Of a stretch of DNA of 64,000 bases, positions 8,874-18,100 are shown piece by piece (positions within the stretch are counted from its first letter, which is position 1; every line of letters starts with the position of its first letter). This DNA is from Alkanophaga liquidiphilum (GTDB lineage: Archaea > Halobacteriota > Syntropharchaeia > Alkanophagales > B39-G2), in assembly GCA_029259535.1 (NCBI GenBank), contig JAPHEF010000002.1, positions 28,635-92,634 of the forward strand. Reading direction: 5' to 3'. Both the position numbers and the translations under genes were made by a program. The notes beneath the pieces are model-generated. The model did no database searches. It saw only the letters and a list, made by a program, of their open reading frames with translations, and was not told where the DNA came from.

Positions 8874-9158
8874 ATGCCGGAGCTTTATTTTGATTTGGAC
8901 CTCTGCATAGAGTGTCGGAGCTGCGAGGTAGCATGTGCAAGGCAGAATAGGGAGAAAAGAGTAAAAATAGAGGTTTACGAGACGTTTCCGCTAAATCTGG
9001 AGTGCAAGCACTGCGAGAAGAGCCCATGTGTGGAAGTTTGTCCGACAAATGCCCTTGAGAGAAGGGGTTCTGTGGTTTACAGGAACGAAATGCTGCGCGT
9101 TGGTTGCAAGTCCTGCATGATTGCATGCCCATTCGGAAACATAGAATTCAAAGGATAA
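8874..9158 (+). CDS. Short 4Fe-4S ferredoxin subunit (HycB/CooF-like), C-terminally truncated
   Basis: A 94-residue iron-sulfur protein. The first motif is CIECRSCEVAC and the second CKHCEKSPCVEVCP, matching the polyferredoxin subunit of formate hydrogenlyases and related complexes. The third motif reads VGCKSCMIACPFG, where the usual first Cys is Val, and the protein stops a few residues later. Family members usually run to about 150-200 residues with four clusters, so the C-terminal half is missing. It should shuttle electrons from the molybdopterin protein to the hydrogenase. It follows the previous gene by one base. Given the state of the locus, truncation by decay is likely, but no further lesion is visible. 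Confidence 0.75.
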   Translation: MPELYFDLDLCIECRSCEVACARQNREKRVKIEVYETFPLNLECKHCEKSPCVEVCPTNALERRGSVVYRNEMLRVGCKSCMIACPFGNIEFKG

Positions 9159-9206
9159 AAACTAATGTAAAAAAACTGTTAGCAGTGTGGTAGGAGGTGG
9201 ATCGTT

Positions 9207-10310
9207 ATGAAACTCGTTGTTATTGGCTGCGGATTTGCAGGAATAGAGGTTGTTGAAGGCGTGAGAAAAGGGATGAAGGATGCCGAAATTACGATGATAG
9301 ATCCCAGAGCGCGGATGCAGAATCAAAGCCTTTTTCCCGAGATCATCTCGGAAAAAGTCACTCCTGACGAGATAACTGGTGATTTATCATCATTTGCAAG
9401 GAAGCACGATGCGAAGTTCATCAACGAAGCCGCTCTTTCTGTGGATTTCAAGTCTAAAGTTGTGAAGACTGAGCGTGAAGAGGTACCATATGATTTTCTT
9501 GCTATCACGGTGGGCGCTGTACAGTCATATTTCGGTATTCCTGGAGCAGAAGAACACTCATACTCGATAAATACACTTGAAGGGGCGCTGGAAGCAAAGG
9601 AAGCACTTGAAAGACTTGTAAGTTCTGGTAAAGACAGGATAGCGGTCGTAGGTGCTGGCCTGACGGGTGTCGAACTTGTCGGGGAACTTGTAGATAAATA
9701 CGGTGGTAAACTGAAGATTACGCTCATCGAAGCGCTTTCTAAGGTTCTCCCCGCGTTCTCAGAGGCTAACCCGAAGGTATGCACGTACATTGAGAGGGTG
9801 CTGCGCGAGAAGAGGGTTGACATCATGCTAAATGCGGCTGTTGAGCGAGTGGAAGATGATAAAATCTATTTCAAAGGTGGAGAACCACTGGATTATGATA
9901 TGCTGTTCTGGACTGCGGGGATAAGACCTGCACCGCTTCTTGAAACGCTGGACGTTCCGAAAGAACGTGGCTGGATTAAAGTTGACGAAAACCTCAGGGT
10001 CGAAGGTATGAATGATGTCTTTGCAGGGGGTGACTGTGTGTTCACCATGATTGACGGGCGTTGTTCGGGTAAGAACGCCGAGGAGGCGGAGCGACAGGGG
10101 AGGATGATCGCAGAGAATATCGTGCGCTCGGAGAAGGGCAAACCTCTCGCTAAATACAGACCAAAGAATACCCTCGAGCGCCCGAGGGCTTTCATATCTT
10201 ACGGTGGTGGTAAGGCGATCGCGACATCGGGCAGGTTTATGATAAAAGGACGGATCGCATACATGCTGAAAAAGTACGTTGATCTACGCTTCATGAAGCG
10301 ATTTGAGTGA
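9207..10310 (+). CDS. NADH dehydrogenase-like FAD-dependent oxidoreductase
   Basis: A type II NADH dehydrogenase-like flavoprotein of 367 residues. There are two dinucleotide-binding motifs, IGCGFAGIE near the N-terminus (FAD) and VGAGLTGVEL in the middle (NAD(P)H), plus the late FAD segment DVFAGGDCV. It would oxidise NAD(P)H and reduce a quinone or another small acceptor; no membrane anchor is obvious. A strong site TAGGAGGTGG lies just before the ATG. Its codon use looks more AT-rich than the flanking genes and it sits beside an IS remnant, so a separate origin from the hydrogenase genes is possible. Specific substrate unknown. Confidence 0.78.
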   Translation: MKLVVIGCGFAGIEVVEGVRKGMKDAEITMIDPRARMQNQSLFPEIISEKVTPDEITGDLSSFARKHDAKFINEAALSVDFKSKVVKTEREEVPYDFLAITVGAVQSYFGIPGAEEHSYSINTLEGALEAKEALERLVSSGKDRIAVVGAGLTGVELVGELVDKYGGKLKITLIEALSKVLPAFSEANPKVCTYIERVLREKRVDIMLNAAVERVEDDKIYFKGGEPLDYDMLFWTAGIRPAPLLETLDVPKERGWIKVDENLRVEGMNDVFAGGDCVFTMIDGRCSGKNAEEAERQGRMIAENIVRSEKGKPLAKYRPKNTLERPRAFISYGGGKAIATSGRFMIKGRIAYMLKKYVDLRFMKRFE

Positions 10311-10381
10311 GTGTGTACAAAGAGAGGAGACAAATCCTCATGGTCTCTTACAAAACTTTGTCTATTATCTCTCCTGTGAGG

Positions 10382-11309
10382 TGCTTTGTGGCACAATTAT
10401 AACATTGAATATTTCAAGTCCGTTTTTGATTAATGCCAATTATGTTTATTCAAACAATGGAATAAACATTAATTCCGTTGAGTAGAATATTTAACATAGC
10501 ATATTGGAATCTAATTTCATTCACTATGTTATTCCATTTAACAGCACTAACATACTCTCCATATTCTCTTTTAGCTCTTGAAAATACGGTTTCATCCATC
10601 TTTCGCCATATTTGTATTTATCTTTCCATCCTTCATATCCAATCTCTTTCTTTTCCCTTACCATCTTAGCTCTCGCTGGAGATCCTCTCGCTTTCGTAGA
10701 AGAATTCTTCCTCGTTTTTATTATCGGTTCTTTTCCTCTGCTCATAGGAACCATCTGCTATTGCCCTATCTGGTTTCCTTCCTTTGTTCTTCTCTGCCTT
10801 CTCTGCCAATGAAGGCAACATTTTTCCATCCCCTACGCATCTGTTACCTCTATTGATACAACCTCCTTTGTTTTTACATCCACCTCAATATGAACCTTGA
10901 TCCATCCCCTCCTCACTTTCCATTTATGACGAATCCATTCTCCTCTATTTGCTACCTTTACTCCAGAACTATCTACAGCAATAACAAAATCTTCTTTGTC
11001 TCAATGTTTTAGGCAAAGGTATTCCGATTTTTATTGCCCTTCTTATTTGACTGAATGATGGCGCTTTTATCTTTGGGATGTATCTTGATGAGCCTCAAGA
11101 AACATTCTATCTGTCTGTCTTATATGAATGCAATCGTGCAATACATGAAAATGGCAAAACTCTCTGGATACTCATATGGCCTTCCTCCCTTCCCTTTATT
11201 CATCTTTTCGATTTCCTCATTATATTCCTTCCAATTCCTCTTTTCCGGCATCCTATCCCCTCGGGACGCTGCCAGAAGATATATAGTTTACGGTTTATGC
11301 CACAAAGCA
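10382..11309 (-). mobile_element. IS5-like insertion sequence remnant with 12-bp terminal inverted repeats
   Basis: A perfect 12-bp inverted repeat, TGCTTTGTGGCA at 10382-10393 and its complement at 11298-11309, brackets a degraded transposase on the minus strand. The element is about 928 bp and much more AT-rich than its surroundings. No clear target duplication is visible beyond GG on each side. It abuts the truncated hydrogenase membrane gene downstream and appears to have replaced that gene's N-terminus. Confidence 0.75.
10450..11251 (-). pseudogene. Degraded DDE transposase (IS5-like family)
   Basis: Read on the minus strand from the ATG at 11251, the translation gives a transposase-like N-terminus (MPEKRNWKEYNEEIEKMNKG). 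After several stops and frame changes it gives the core segments AVDSSGVKVANRGEW and KWKVRRGWIKVH. After another shift it gives the C-terminal part YGEYVSAVKWNNIVNEIR, ending at the stop at 10450-10452. The first Asp of the DDE triad is in the AVDSSG segment. At least four interruptions are present, so no active enzyme can be made. Family assignment rests on my recognition of these motifs. Confidence 0.75.
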
Positions 11310-11738
11310 GGTTTCGGCGCTGATTTTCTAATTTTCTACATGCTGGTGGCGTATCTGCGGAGGTTGGGCGTTCGCATTGAAGTGGAGACGATGCCCACGG
11401 TCACGTCGGTCGTCGTCACCGGTATCTTTCTGGGAGCGACGCTCGCCGTGCTCCTGCCGTTCGTCCGTTTTGAGGTCGCAACGTTCTTCGCAGTGTTCAT
11501 GCTCGGCATTTATGTTGCGCTTTTGAAAAGAGACGTTATTAAGGTAATTTTAGGGATTCTGCTCTCAGCAAATGCCTTATATCCGGCGTTAGCGTTACTT
11601 GAGCTGCCGTTTTCCATTTATTTGGTGTTTGACGTGACCGAGATTCTGGTGACGCTCGTGATGCTCTGGGTGGCGCTTTTGATCAAAGAGCGGTATGGAG
11701 CGTTAGACGGCTGGAAAGCGAACCTACTGAGGTGGTGA
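11310..11738 (+). pseudogene. Hydrogenase membrane subunit HyfE-like, N-terminus lost to IS insertion
   Basis: From just inside the IS boundary the frame encodes a hydrophobic protein of about 140 residues with four or so membrane spans (for example VVVTGIFLGATLAVLLPFV and FAVFMLGIYVALL), ending ALDGWKANLLRW. This matches the C-terminal two thirds of HyfE-like hydrogenase-4 subunits, which resemble NuoK. The first 60-70 residues that homologues have are missing and the IS terminus lies there instead. An internal ATG at 11340 could start a shortened product. The TGA at 11736-11738 overlaps the ribosome-binding region of the next gene, the original operon spacing. Confidence 0.65.
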
Positions 11739-11740
11739 AA

Positions 11741-13179
11741 ATGGAGGAGGCAGCATACCTACCATTGGTGTTGATCCTGACGCCAGCGGTCGCAGGATGC
11801 TTGGCGCCGCTCATCGGCAAGGTCTCCGAAAAGGGCAGGGACGCATTTTCGGTGCTCATGGAAACATTGACGCTCTTGATTGCTGTTTATGCCGCTTACG
11901 TCTGTTTCTCGGGCGTGGCGGGCGGTGTTGGCATCTGGGACTTTGCGCTGGACAGACTCAGTGCGCTCATCGCGCTGACAGTAACGATTCTCGGCTTCGC
12001 TGCAACGCTTTATTCCATTCATTATATCTCAGAAGAACCTCACCTTAACCGGTATTATGCATGCCTGCACTTCTTCGTCGCCGGGATGCTCGGCATGGTG
12101 CTTACGCAGAACGTCGCCTTCATGTATGTCTTCCTTGAGATTATGACGGTCGCTTCTTGCGTGCTCGTCGCCCACCGCACCTACAAGGAGGCGGCGGAGG
12201 CTGGCTACAAATATATCGTGCTCTGCACCATTGGTGCGCTTTTCGTGCTACTTGGCGTTGCGCTCACTTATCAGCACTTCGGCACGCTGAGCCTAGTGGC
12301 GGTGGAGAAGTGGCGGCTGCTGACGGCGTAGTTCCGATGTTCATCGCTTTGAGCATAATCTTTGGCTTCGGTTTGAAGGCGGGCATAGTGCCGCTGCACG
12401 CTTGGTTGCCGGATGCACACGCCGAGGCGCCGTCCTCGATAAGCTGCCTGCTTTCTGGCGCAATGATACACACCGCCGCTTATGCGATGGCGAAGGTTCT
12501 TTTCTCGTTATTTGCGGCGGAAGCTTTCGGCATGATCGGATTGTTATTGGTGAGCTTTGGCGTTCTGAGCATGATCGTCGGGACGATGCTAGCGCTCGTG
12601 CAGACGGACATGAAGCGGCTCCTCGCTTACTCAAGCGTCGACCAAATGGGTTTCATACTGCTGGGCTTCGGCTTAGGCTCCGTCCTCGGAGCGATAGGTG
12701 CGGCTTACCACATCCTCAGCCACTGCCTCGGCAAGGGGTTGTTGTTCCTTTCAGCGGGCGCAGTTATCAAGGCAACCGGCACTCGCAATTTCAGAGAACT
12801 CGGCGGGCTCTCCTCGAAGATGCCTGTCACTGCCGTCGTTTCGATGATCGCAGCGCTGTCACTCTCCGGTGTCCCGCCATTTTCAGGCTTTATCTCTGAG
12901 TTCTTGATTTGTAAAGCAGCGTTCGAGGCTGGGCATCCGATTCTCGTGCTCATCATGCTCATCGTGAGCGTGACGACGCTCGCATATCTTTTGAGATTCT
13001 TGCACGCGACGTTCTTCGGCGAACCTAACGGAAGAAGCGAGACGGCAAAGGAGGCTCCTGCAAGCATGCTTGTCCCGATGGTCATACTGGCGGCGCTTTG
13101 CATCCTCTTTGGCATTTTCCCGACGCCGGTGATTGAATTTGTTCGTGTGGCATGTGCCACGCTGTTGGGAGGGGTGTAA
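11741..13179 (+). pseudogene. Antiporter-like hydrogenase membrane subunit (HyfB/NuoM-type) with one frameshift
   Basis: Two adjoining frames encode the halves of one proton-pumping antiporter-like subunit. The first half (11741 to a TAG at 12329-12331) covers the early helices, including RYYACLHFFVAGMLGMVLTQ. The second half resumes one frame over near 12331 with MFIALSIIFGFGLKAGIVPL and continues through HAWLPDAHAEAPSSISCLLSG and KRLLAYSSVDQMGF to the stop at 13179. A single-base change near 12295-12330 would restore the roughly 480-residue protein. GAGGTGG lies five bases before the ATG at 11741. The intact family member couples electron transfer in group 4 hydrogenases to ion translocation. 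It overlaps no neighbour and hyfI follows at once. Confidence 0.8.
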
Positions 13180-13599
13180 ATGTTCGAGAAGCTCATAAAG
13201 CTCAGCCGGAAAAAGTCGCCGTGGGCATTCCATATGAATACAGGCTCATGTAACAACTGTGACATTGAGATCATCGCCGCTTTGACGCCGAGGTTCGACG
13301 TCGAACGCTTTGGCATCCTGCTTGAAGGTTCGGCGAGGCATGCCGACATTTTACTCGTGACAGGCTTCGTTTCCAAGCAGAGCGTAAAGCGTCTGAAAAG
13401 GGTTTACGAGCAGACGCCGGAGCCAAAGCTCGTGGTCGCTGTCGGAGCCTGTGCGTGCAGCGGTGGCATCTTTAAAGACAGCTACAACATGGCTGGTCCC
13501 GTTGACAAGATAATCCCAGTGGATGTCTATATCGGTGGCTGCCCGCCGAGACCACAAGCGATTATTGATGGAATAGTTGCGGCGTTGGAGAAGCTTTGA
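13180..13599 (+). CDS. Group 4 [NiFe] hydrogenase small subunit (HyfI/NuoB-like)
   Basis: A small subunit of 139 residues, normal for the group 4 and NuoB family. Cysteines expected to hold the proximal 4Fe-4S cluster are in GSCNNCDIEI, GACACSGG and GGCPPRPQ. It takes electrons from the ferredoxin-type subunit HyfH and delivers them to the Ni-Fe site of the large subunit on the cytoplasmic face of the membrane. A GGAGGGGTG site precedes the ATG, which comes directly after the stop of the hyfB-like gene. The frame is intact, unlike several neighbours. Confidence 0.85.
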   Translation: MFEKLIKLSRKKSPWAFHMNTGSCNNCDIEIIAALTPRFDVERFGILLEGSARHADILLVTGFVSKQSVKRLKRVYEQTPEPKLVVAVGACACSGGIFKDSYNMAGPVDKIIPVDVYIGGCPPRPQAIIDGIVAALEKL

Positions 13600-13619
13600 G
13601 CTAAGTAGGAGGTATAGAA

Positions 13620-15513
13620 ATGGACGTGATAACCGCAGCAATACTCGCAATTGCAATCCCGTTTGTGTTTGCGGCAATAGCTCCCGCCCTAAGCAAGGCG
13701 AGTCCGAAGCTTCAGGGCTGGCTCGCCACGGTTGGCATCTTGATCTCGGCGGTGCTCGTCGCTTGGATCACGCCCGCAGTCCTCAGGGCTAAGGGGCCGA
13801 TAGTTGCGAGCTATGCATGGATACCACAGGCAGGCGTGCATTTCGCTCTTTACCTCGACCCTTTGGGCATTCTTCTCGCCTTGATTGCCTCGGGCTTCGG
13901 CTTCCTCGCCTTGCTCTATTCCGTAGACGACATGGAGCACGAGCACGGGCTTGGTCGCTACTATATGTGGATGCTGATGTTCATAGGTTCGATGGTCGGG
14001 CTCGTGCTCGCTGGCGACCTTCTCCTACTGTTCGTCTTCTGGGAGATGACCTCGCTGACATCTTATGGGCTCATAGGCTTCTACAAGGAGAGACGTGAGG
14101 ACGTGAGTGCTGCACTTAAAGCCTTTGTGCTGACGCACGTCGGCGGCATCTTTCTGTTATTCGGCATCTTCATCGCGTATTTGAACACTGGAACTTTCCT
14201 GTTTTCGGACATTGCGGCGAAAGGCTTTCCTGTTGGCAAAGAATTCTGGGCAGGCGTCGCCATTGCTTCGTTCCTCATTGGCGCAATCGCAAAATCCGTG
14301 CAGTTTCCAATGCACAACTGGCTGCCGAGCGCTACCGTTGCACCTTCTGCCGTCACGGCGTTGCTTCATGCGGCGGCGATGGTCAAAGCTGGCGTCTATC
14401 TCGTTGCAAGAATGTATACGTTGTTTCCAGAGTTCATGGCAGCATCATGGCATCTCGTGGTCGTGCTTATAGGCGCTGTGACGATGGTAGTAGGCGTGAT
14501 GAACGCCCTCGTGCAAACCGGACCTGAAGCGGCTTTTGGCATACCACACGATAAGCCAGATTGGCTACATGATAACGGCGCTCGGCTTGGGCACGACGCT
14601 CGGCATCGCCGCCGGGCTTTTCCACTGTCTAAATCACGCAGTCTTCAAGGGCTGTCTATTTTTGTGCGCTGGCGCTCTAATTTACGCAACAGGCTCCAGA
14701 AGCCTCGACGACTACGGTGGGCTTGCAAAGAACATGCCGGTGACCGCATTCGCCCTCATCGTGGCAGCAGCTTCCATTTCGGGCATTCCGCCGTTTAACG
14801 GCTTCGTGAGCAAGTGGTTGATCTACAGCGCGGCGATAGATGCTGGTTACGCATGGGCGGCAGTCGTCGCAATGTTCGTGAGCGCAATGACGCTCGCTTC
14901 TTTCGTGAAGGTTGTTCACTCAGCGCTCTTCGGACCACAGCCAAAGCGGCTTAAAGACGTAAAGGAAGTGCCGCCGACCATGCAGGCTACGCTCATAGTT
15001 TTGGCACTGGCGTGCATAATTTTCGGAATTGTGCCGAAGCTCCCGCTAATGATAATAGGGTCTGCAGCAGCAGCTCTCGTCCCCGGAGGTATAACGGCTA
15101 CGTATTTCGGCGTTATCACCGAAATCGGGATTTGGGTGCCAACGGTGGCAACGCTCCTCATAATGGTAGGCATGGTCGTGGGCGTGCTGCTGTATTACGC
15201 CGGCATGAGAGCTGCGCCGGAGAAGCCATCCGCCGAGAAGAAGCTTCCTTTCATCGGCGGTGAGGACATAGACCCAGACGAGATGATTTTCTCGTCACAC
15301 CACATGTTCACCGCCGTTAAGTCTTCGCTGAAGCCGTTCTACGGATTTGCGGGGCGTGGCGGCATGGACTTTGTGGACTACGGCTTTGCGGGTGTTATAG
15401 AAAGAGCATGCGATGCCTTTAGAAAGACACACACCGGCACTTTGCGCATGTATGTGCTCTGGTGTTTGATAACGCTTGTAGTGTTAGCGTCGGTGCTGTT
15501 ATGGTGGTCGTGA
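13620..15513 (+). pseudogene. Antiporter-like hydrogenase membrane subunit (HyfF/NuoL-type) with a one-base insertion
   Basis: The N-terminal half runs from the ATG at 13620 (TAGGAGGTATAGAA before it) through FVFWEMTSLTSYGLIGFYKE and SVQFPMHNWLPSATVAPSAV to NALVQT near 14520. There the frame changes and in-frame translation turns into nonsense. The next frame carries on with DLKRLLAYHTISQIGYM, then NHAVFKGCLFLCAGAL, to a stop at 15511-15513. Removing one G in the CCGGAC stretch near 14521 joins the two exactly at the conserved T-D-L-K-R site. The intact protein of about 630 residues would have some 16 membrane spans. Its stop overlaps the ATG of the next gene. Confidence 0.82.
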
Positions 15514-15977
15514 TGGCGGAAGACGTTGTTAAAAGGACTGCGGAGGAGATAAAGGAGCGGCTGAAGGGACATTTCATAGAATACGAGCTGAAGCCGTTTG
15601 CTAAGGGGAAATGTGTCTTCATGAGGATAAGAAAGGAAGGGATAAGGGAAGCTGCTGAGATACTATCTAACGAGTTTAGTGCGAAATTGAATACGGTTTC
15701 GGCGGTGGAGCATGCCTCCTTTTTCGAGATAATCTATCATTTTTCGCTGTGTGAGCGTGGCGTTCTCGTGAATCTGCGGGTAGAGATAGCAAAGGATGAA
15801 AGTATGGACTCGATAACGCCGCTAATTCCGGGGGCGAGCTTCATAGAGCGGGAGATTCATGACCTCTTTGGCGTGCGTTTCGAAGGGCACCCAGACCCCA
15901 GGAGGCTCATACTGCCGGATGATTGGCCTGAGGGGGTATGTCCGCTGAGGAAGAGCTATAAGTTAGAAAGGAGGTGA
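15513..15977 (+). CDS. Hydrogenase NuoC-like subunit (30-kDa domain, HyfG N-terminal part)
   Basis: A 154-residue protein of the respiratory-chain 30-kDa family. The signature lies at the C-terminus: ITPLIPGASFIEREIHDLFG, followed by GHPDPRRLILPDDWP. In Escherichia coli Hyf and Hyc the domain is fused to the large subunit; here it is separate, as in many archaeal group 4 hydrogenases. I place the start at the ATG 15513, which overlaps the stop of the preceding antiporter gene (TGATG). The gene ends five bases before the large-subunit gene. The frame is intact. It helps attach the catalytic subunits to each other and to the membrane arm. Confidence 0.8.
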   Translation: MAEDVVKRTAEEIKERLKGHFIEYELKPFAKGKCVFMRIRKEGIREAAEILSNEFSAKLNTVSAVEHASFFEIIYHFSLCERGVLVNLRVEIAKDESMDSITPLIPGASFIEREIHDLFGVRFEGHPDPRRLILPDDWPEGVCPLRKSYKLERR

Positions 15978-15981
15978 GAGC

Positions 15982-17162
15982 GTGCCGAGATTTGCGACAG
16001 TTCCGATCGGACCTTATCACCCGGCATTAAAAGAGCAGGAGCTTTTCAAGTTAAAAGTGGACGGCGAAACCGTTGTGGATGTGGACATAAGGATAGGATA
16101 TAACCATAGGGGCATCGAAAAGCTCTCAGAAAGCATGACTTATCATCAGATAACGTTTCTCGTGGAGAGGATTTGTGGGATTTGCTCTAACATTCATCCT
16201 TTGTGTTACGTGCAAGCAGCAGAAGCTATCGCGGGCATCGAGCCGCCCGAACGTGCTTTATACATAAGGACGGTCATCGAAGAGCTGGAGCGAATACACA
16301 GCCACCTCCTCTGGCTGGGCATTGGCGCTCATATTATCGGCTTCGACACGCTTTTCATGTGGGTCTGGAAAATCAGAGAGCCCGTTCTCGATATCTTTGA
16401 GATGGTTTGCGGAAACAGGCAGACGTATGCAATGATGAAAATCGGTGGCGTTCGCAGGGACATAAAGGAGGAGCACAGGCCAATGATTTTGAAAATTATG
16501 GATGAGACGGAACGTGCTGTGAAGAACATAATAGACATGGTGCTGGAAGACCCAGTGGCGAGGGCGCGGCTCGAAGATGTAGGCGTGCTCACAAAAGAAG
16601 ATGCTCGTAGGTATTGCACTGTAGGTCCAACGGCAAGAGGCTCTGGATTGAAGATTGACGTGAGGAAAGACCATCCACATGCCGCATACGACCTCGTAGA
16701 TTTCAAAGTTCCGGTGATGACCGAGGGCGATGTGTTCGCAAAGACCGTCGTGCGGCTCGAGGAGGTTTTAGAGGCAGTAAGCATAGTCAAGCAGGCGTTA
16801 GATGTGATGCCGCATGGAGAAATTGCGACGGAGTTCAAAGAGATGCCGCCGGGTAAGGGCGTCGGGATGGCGGAGGCGCCCCGTGGCGAGGACATACATT
16901 ACGTGAAGTCGAACGGCACGAACATGCCAAAACGCCACAAGATAAGGGCGCCGTCATACGTGAATATCCCATCGCTGAAGCCGCAGCTCATCGGCTATGA
17001 GGGGTCGCCGACGCCCCGATAATAATAGCGGCGATCGACCCGTGTTTCAGCTGCACCGACCGCATCACCATCGTCGACCCGAGCGGCGGGAAGCCGAAAA
17101 CGCTAAGCTGGGACGCTCTCGTTTACCTCTCTCGGAAAAAATCAAGGAGGTGCGTGCGTTGA
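15982..17162 (+). pseudogene. Group 4 [NiFe] hydrogenase large subunit (HyfG/EchE-type), frameshifted before the C-terminal Ni ligands
   Basis: The reading frame from GTG 15982 (AGGAGGTGAGAGC upstream) encodes the large subunit with the first nickel-iron motif ERICGICSNIH at about residues 63-73. The frame ends at a TAA near 17022. One frame over, from about 17003, the sequence continues with VADAPIIIAAIDPCFSCTDR, the second metal-binding motif, and stops at 17160-17162. One base is missing, or two are extra, in the GAGGGGTC run near 17000. Both motifs match catalytically active group 4 enzymes, not NuoD, so the ancestor was a true hydrogenase. As read, the product lacks its C-terminal Ni cysteines and should be inactive. 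Confidence 0.85.
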
Positions 17163-18100
17163 ACGCTGGAGTAGTGTTACTGAATCTTTTAGTATATCCG
17201 GGCTTCATATTCACCGCAGTCGTAGGTTTGTTGTTCCTCTGGCTGGTGAGGAAGCTGTTGGCGAGGTTCCAGTGGCGGGTCGGTCCGCCAATATATCAAA
17301 CGTTTGCGGATGTCATCAAGTTGCTGTCTAAGGAGAGTGTAGTCCCAGAGAGTGCAAATAAATTTATGTTTGTTACGGCGCCGGTGCTGGCGCTAGCAGC
17401 GGTCACGCTCGCAATGCTGCTGATTCCCGTCGGCGCAAAGAATCCGGCTCTCGGCTTCCTCGGCGACGTTATAGTTTTAATTTACTTACTGACGATTCCA
17501 AGCGTTGCGATCATAATCGGCGGGTCGTCGTCGGCAAACCCGTTCGGGGCGATCGGCGCATCGAGGGAAATAAGCTTAACGATTGCATACGAGCTTGGTT
17601 TGGTGCTTTCCGTCCTGACGTTGTGCGTTGATGTCAACTCCCTGCTCATGGAGAGCGTCACGGGCTTCAACTTCCTGAGGTATCCGCTTGCCGCCGTCGC
17701 CCTTTTCATCTGCGTCGTTGCAAAGCTTGGGATTACGCCCTTCGACATTCCAGAAGCGAAGACTGAAATCATGGCAGGTCCTTACACCGAGTATTCAGGA
17801 AGGCTTCTTGGGATTTTCAAGCTGACGCATGCGATGCTGCTGTTTGCGCTGAGTAGTCTTTTTGTCTCGCTGTTCTTCGCAGGACCGTTCACCGGGAACT
17901 ACGTGGTAGACGTGCTCGTGCATCTCGTGAAATGCGTGCTCGTGGTCGTCGTCATCGCCGTGGTTGCGGCTGCGAACCCGAGGCTGCGAATCGACCAAGC
18001 CTTGAGGTTCTTCTGGGGATTTGTGTTCGTGCTGGCGCTTATTGATTTTATGAGGGCGTTAATTCCGGTGCTGGGGTGGTGGCATGAAGCTGCCTTATAA
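17159..18100 (+). CDS. Hydrogenase membrane anchor subunit (HyfC/NuoH-like)
   Basis: An integral membrane protein of about 313 residues in the NuoH/EchB family with eight or so spans. Family segments include RVGPPIYQTFADVIKLLSKE and PFDIPEAKTEIMAGPYTEYSG. It anchors the catalytic subunits and links them to the antiporter-like subunits. I chose the TTG at 17159 because AAGGAGGTG ends about six bases before it and because it overlaps the stop of the large subunit (TTGA), a common operon arrangement. The 3' end overlaps the start of the ferredoxin subunit by 17 bases. The frame is intact. Confidence 0.85.
   Translation: MNAGVVLLNLLVYPGFIFTAVVGLLFLWLVRKLLARFQWRVGPPIYQTFADVIKLLSKESVVPESANKFMFVTAPVLALAAVTLAMLLIPVGAKNPALGFLGDVIVLIYLLTIPSVAIIIGGSSSANPFGAIGASREISLTIAYELGLVLSVLTLCVDVNSLLMESVTGFNFLRYPLAAVALFICVVAKLGITPFDIPEAKTEIMAGPYTEYSGRLLGIFKLTHAMLLFALSSLFVSLFFAGPFTGNYVVDVLVHLVKCVLVVVVIAVVAAANPRLRIDQALRFFWGFVFVLALIDFMRALIPVLGWWHEAAL

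Noticed and set aside
10303..10856. Several small plus-strand frames in the AT-rich gap after the flavin oxidoreductase
   Set aside because: They are antisense to the degraded transposase and carry no protein-like sequence.
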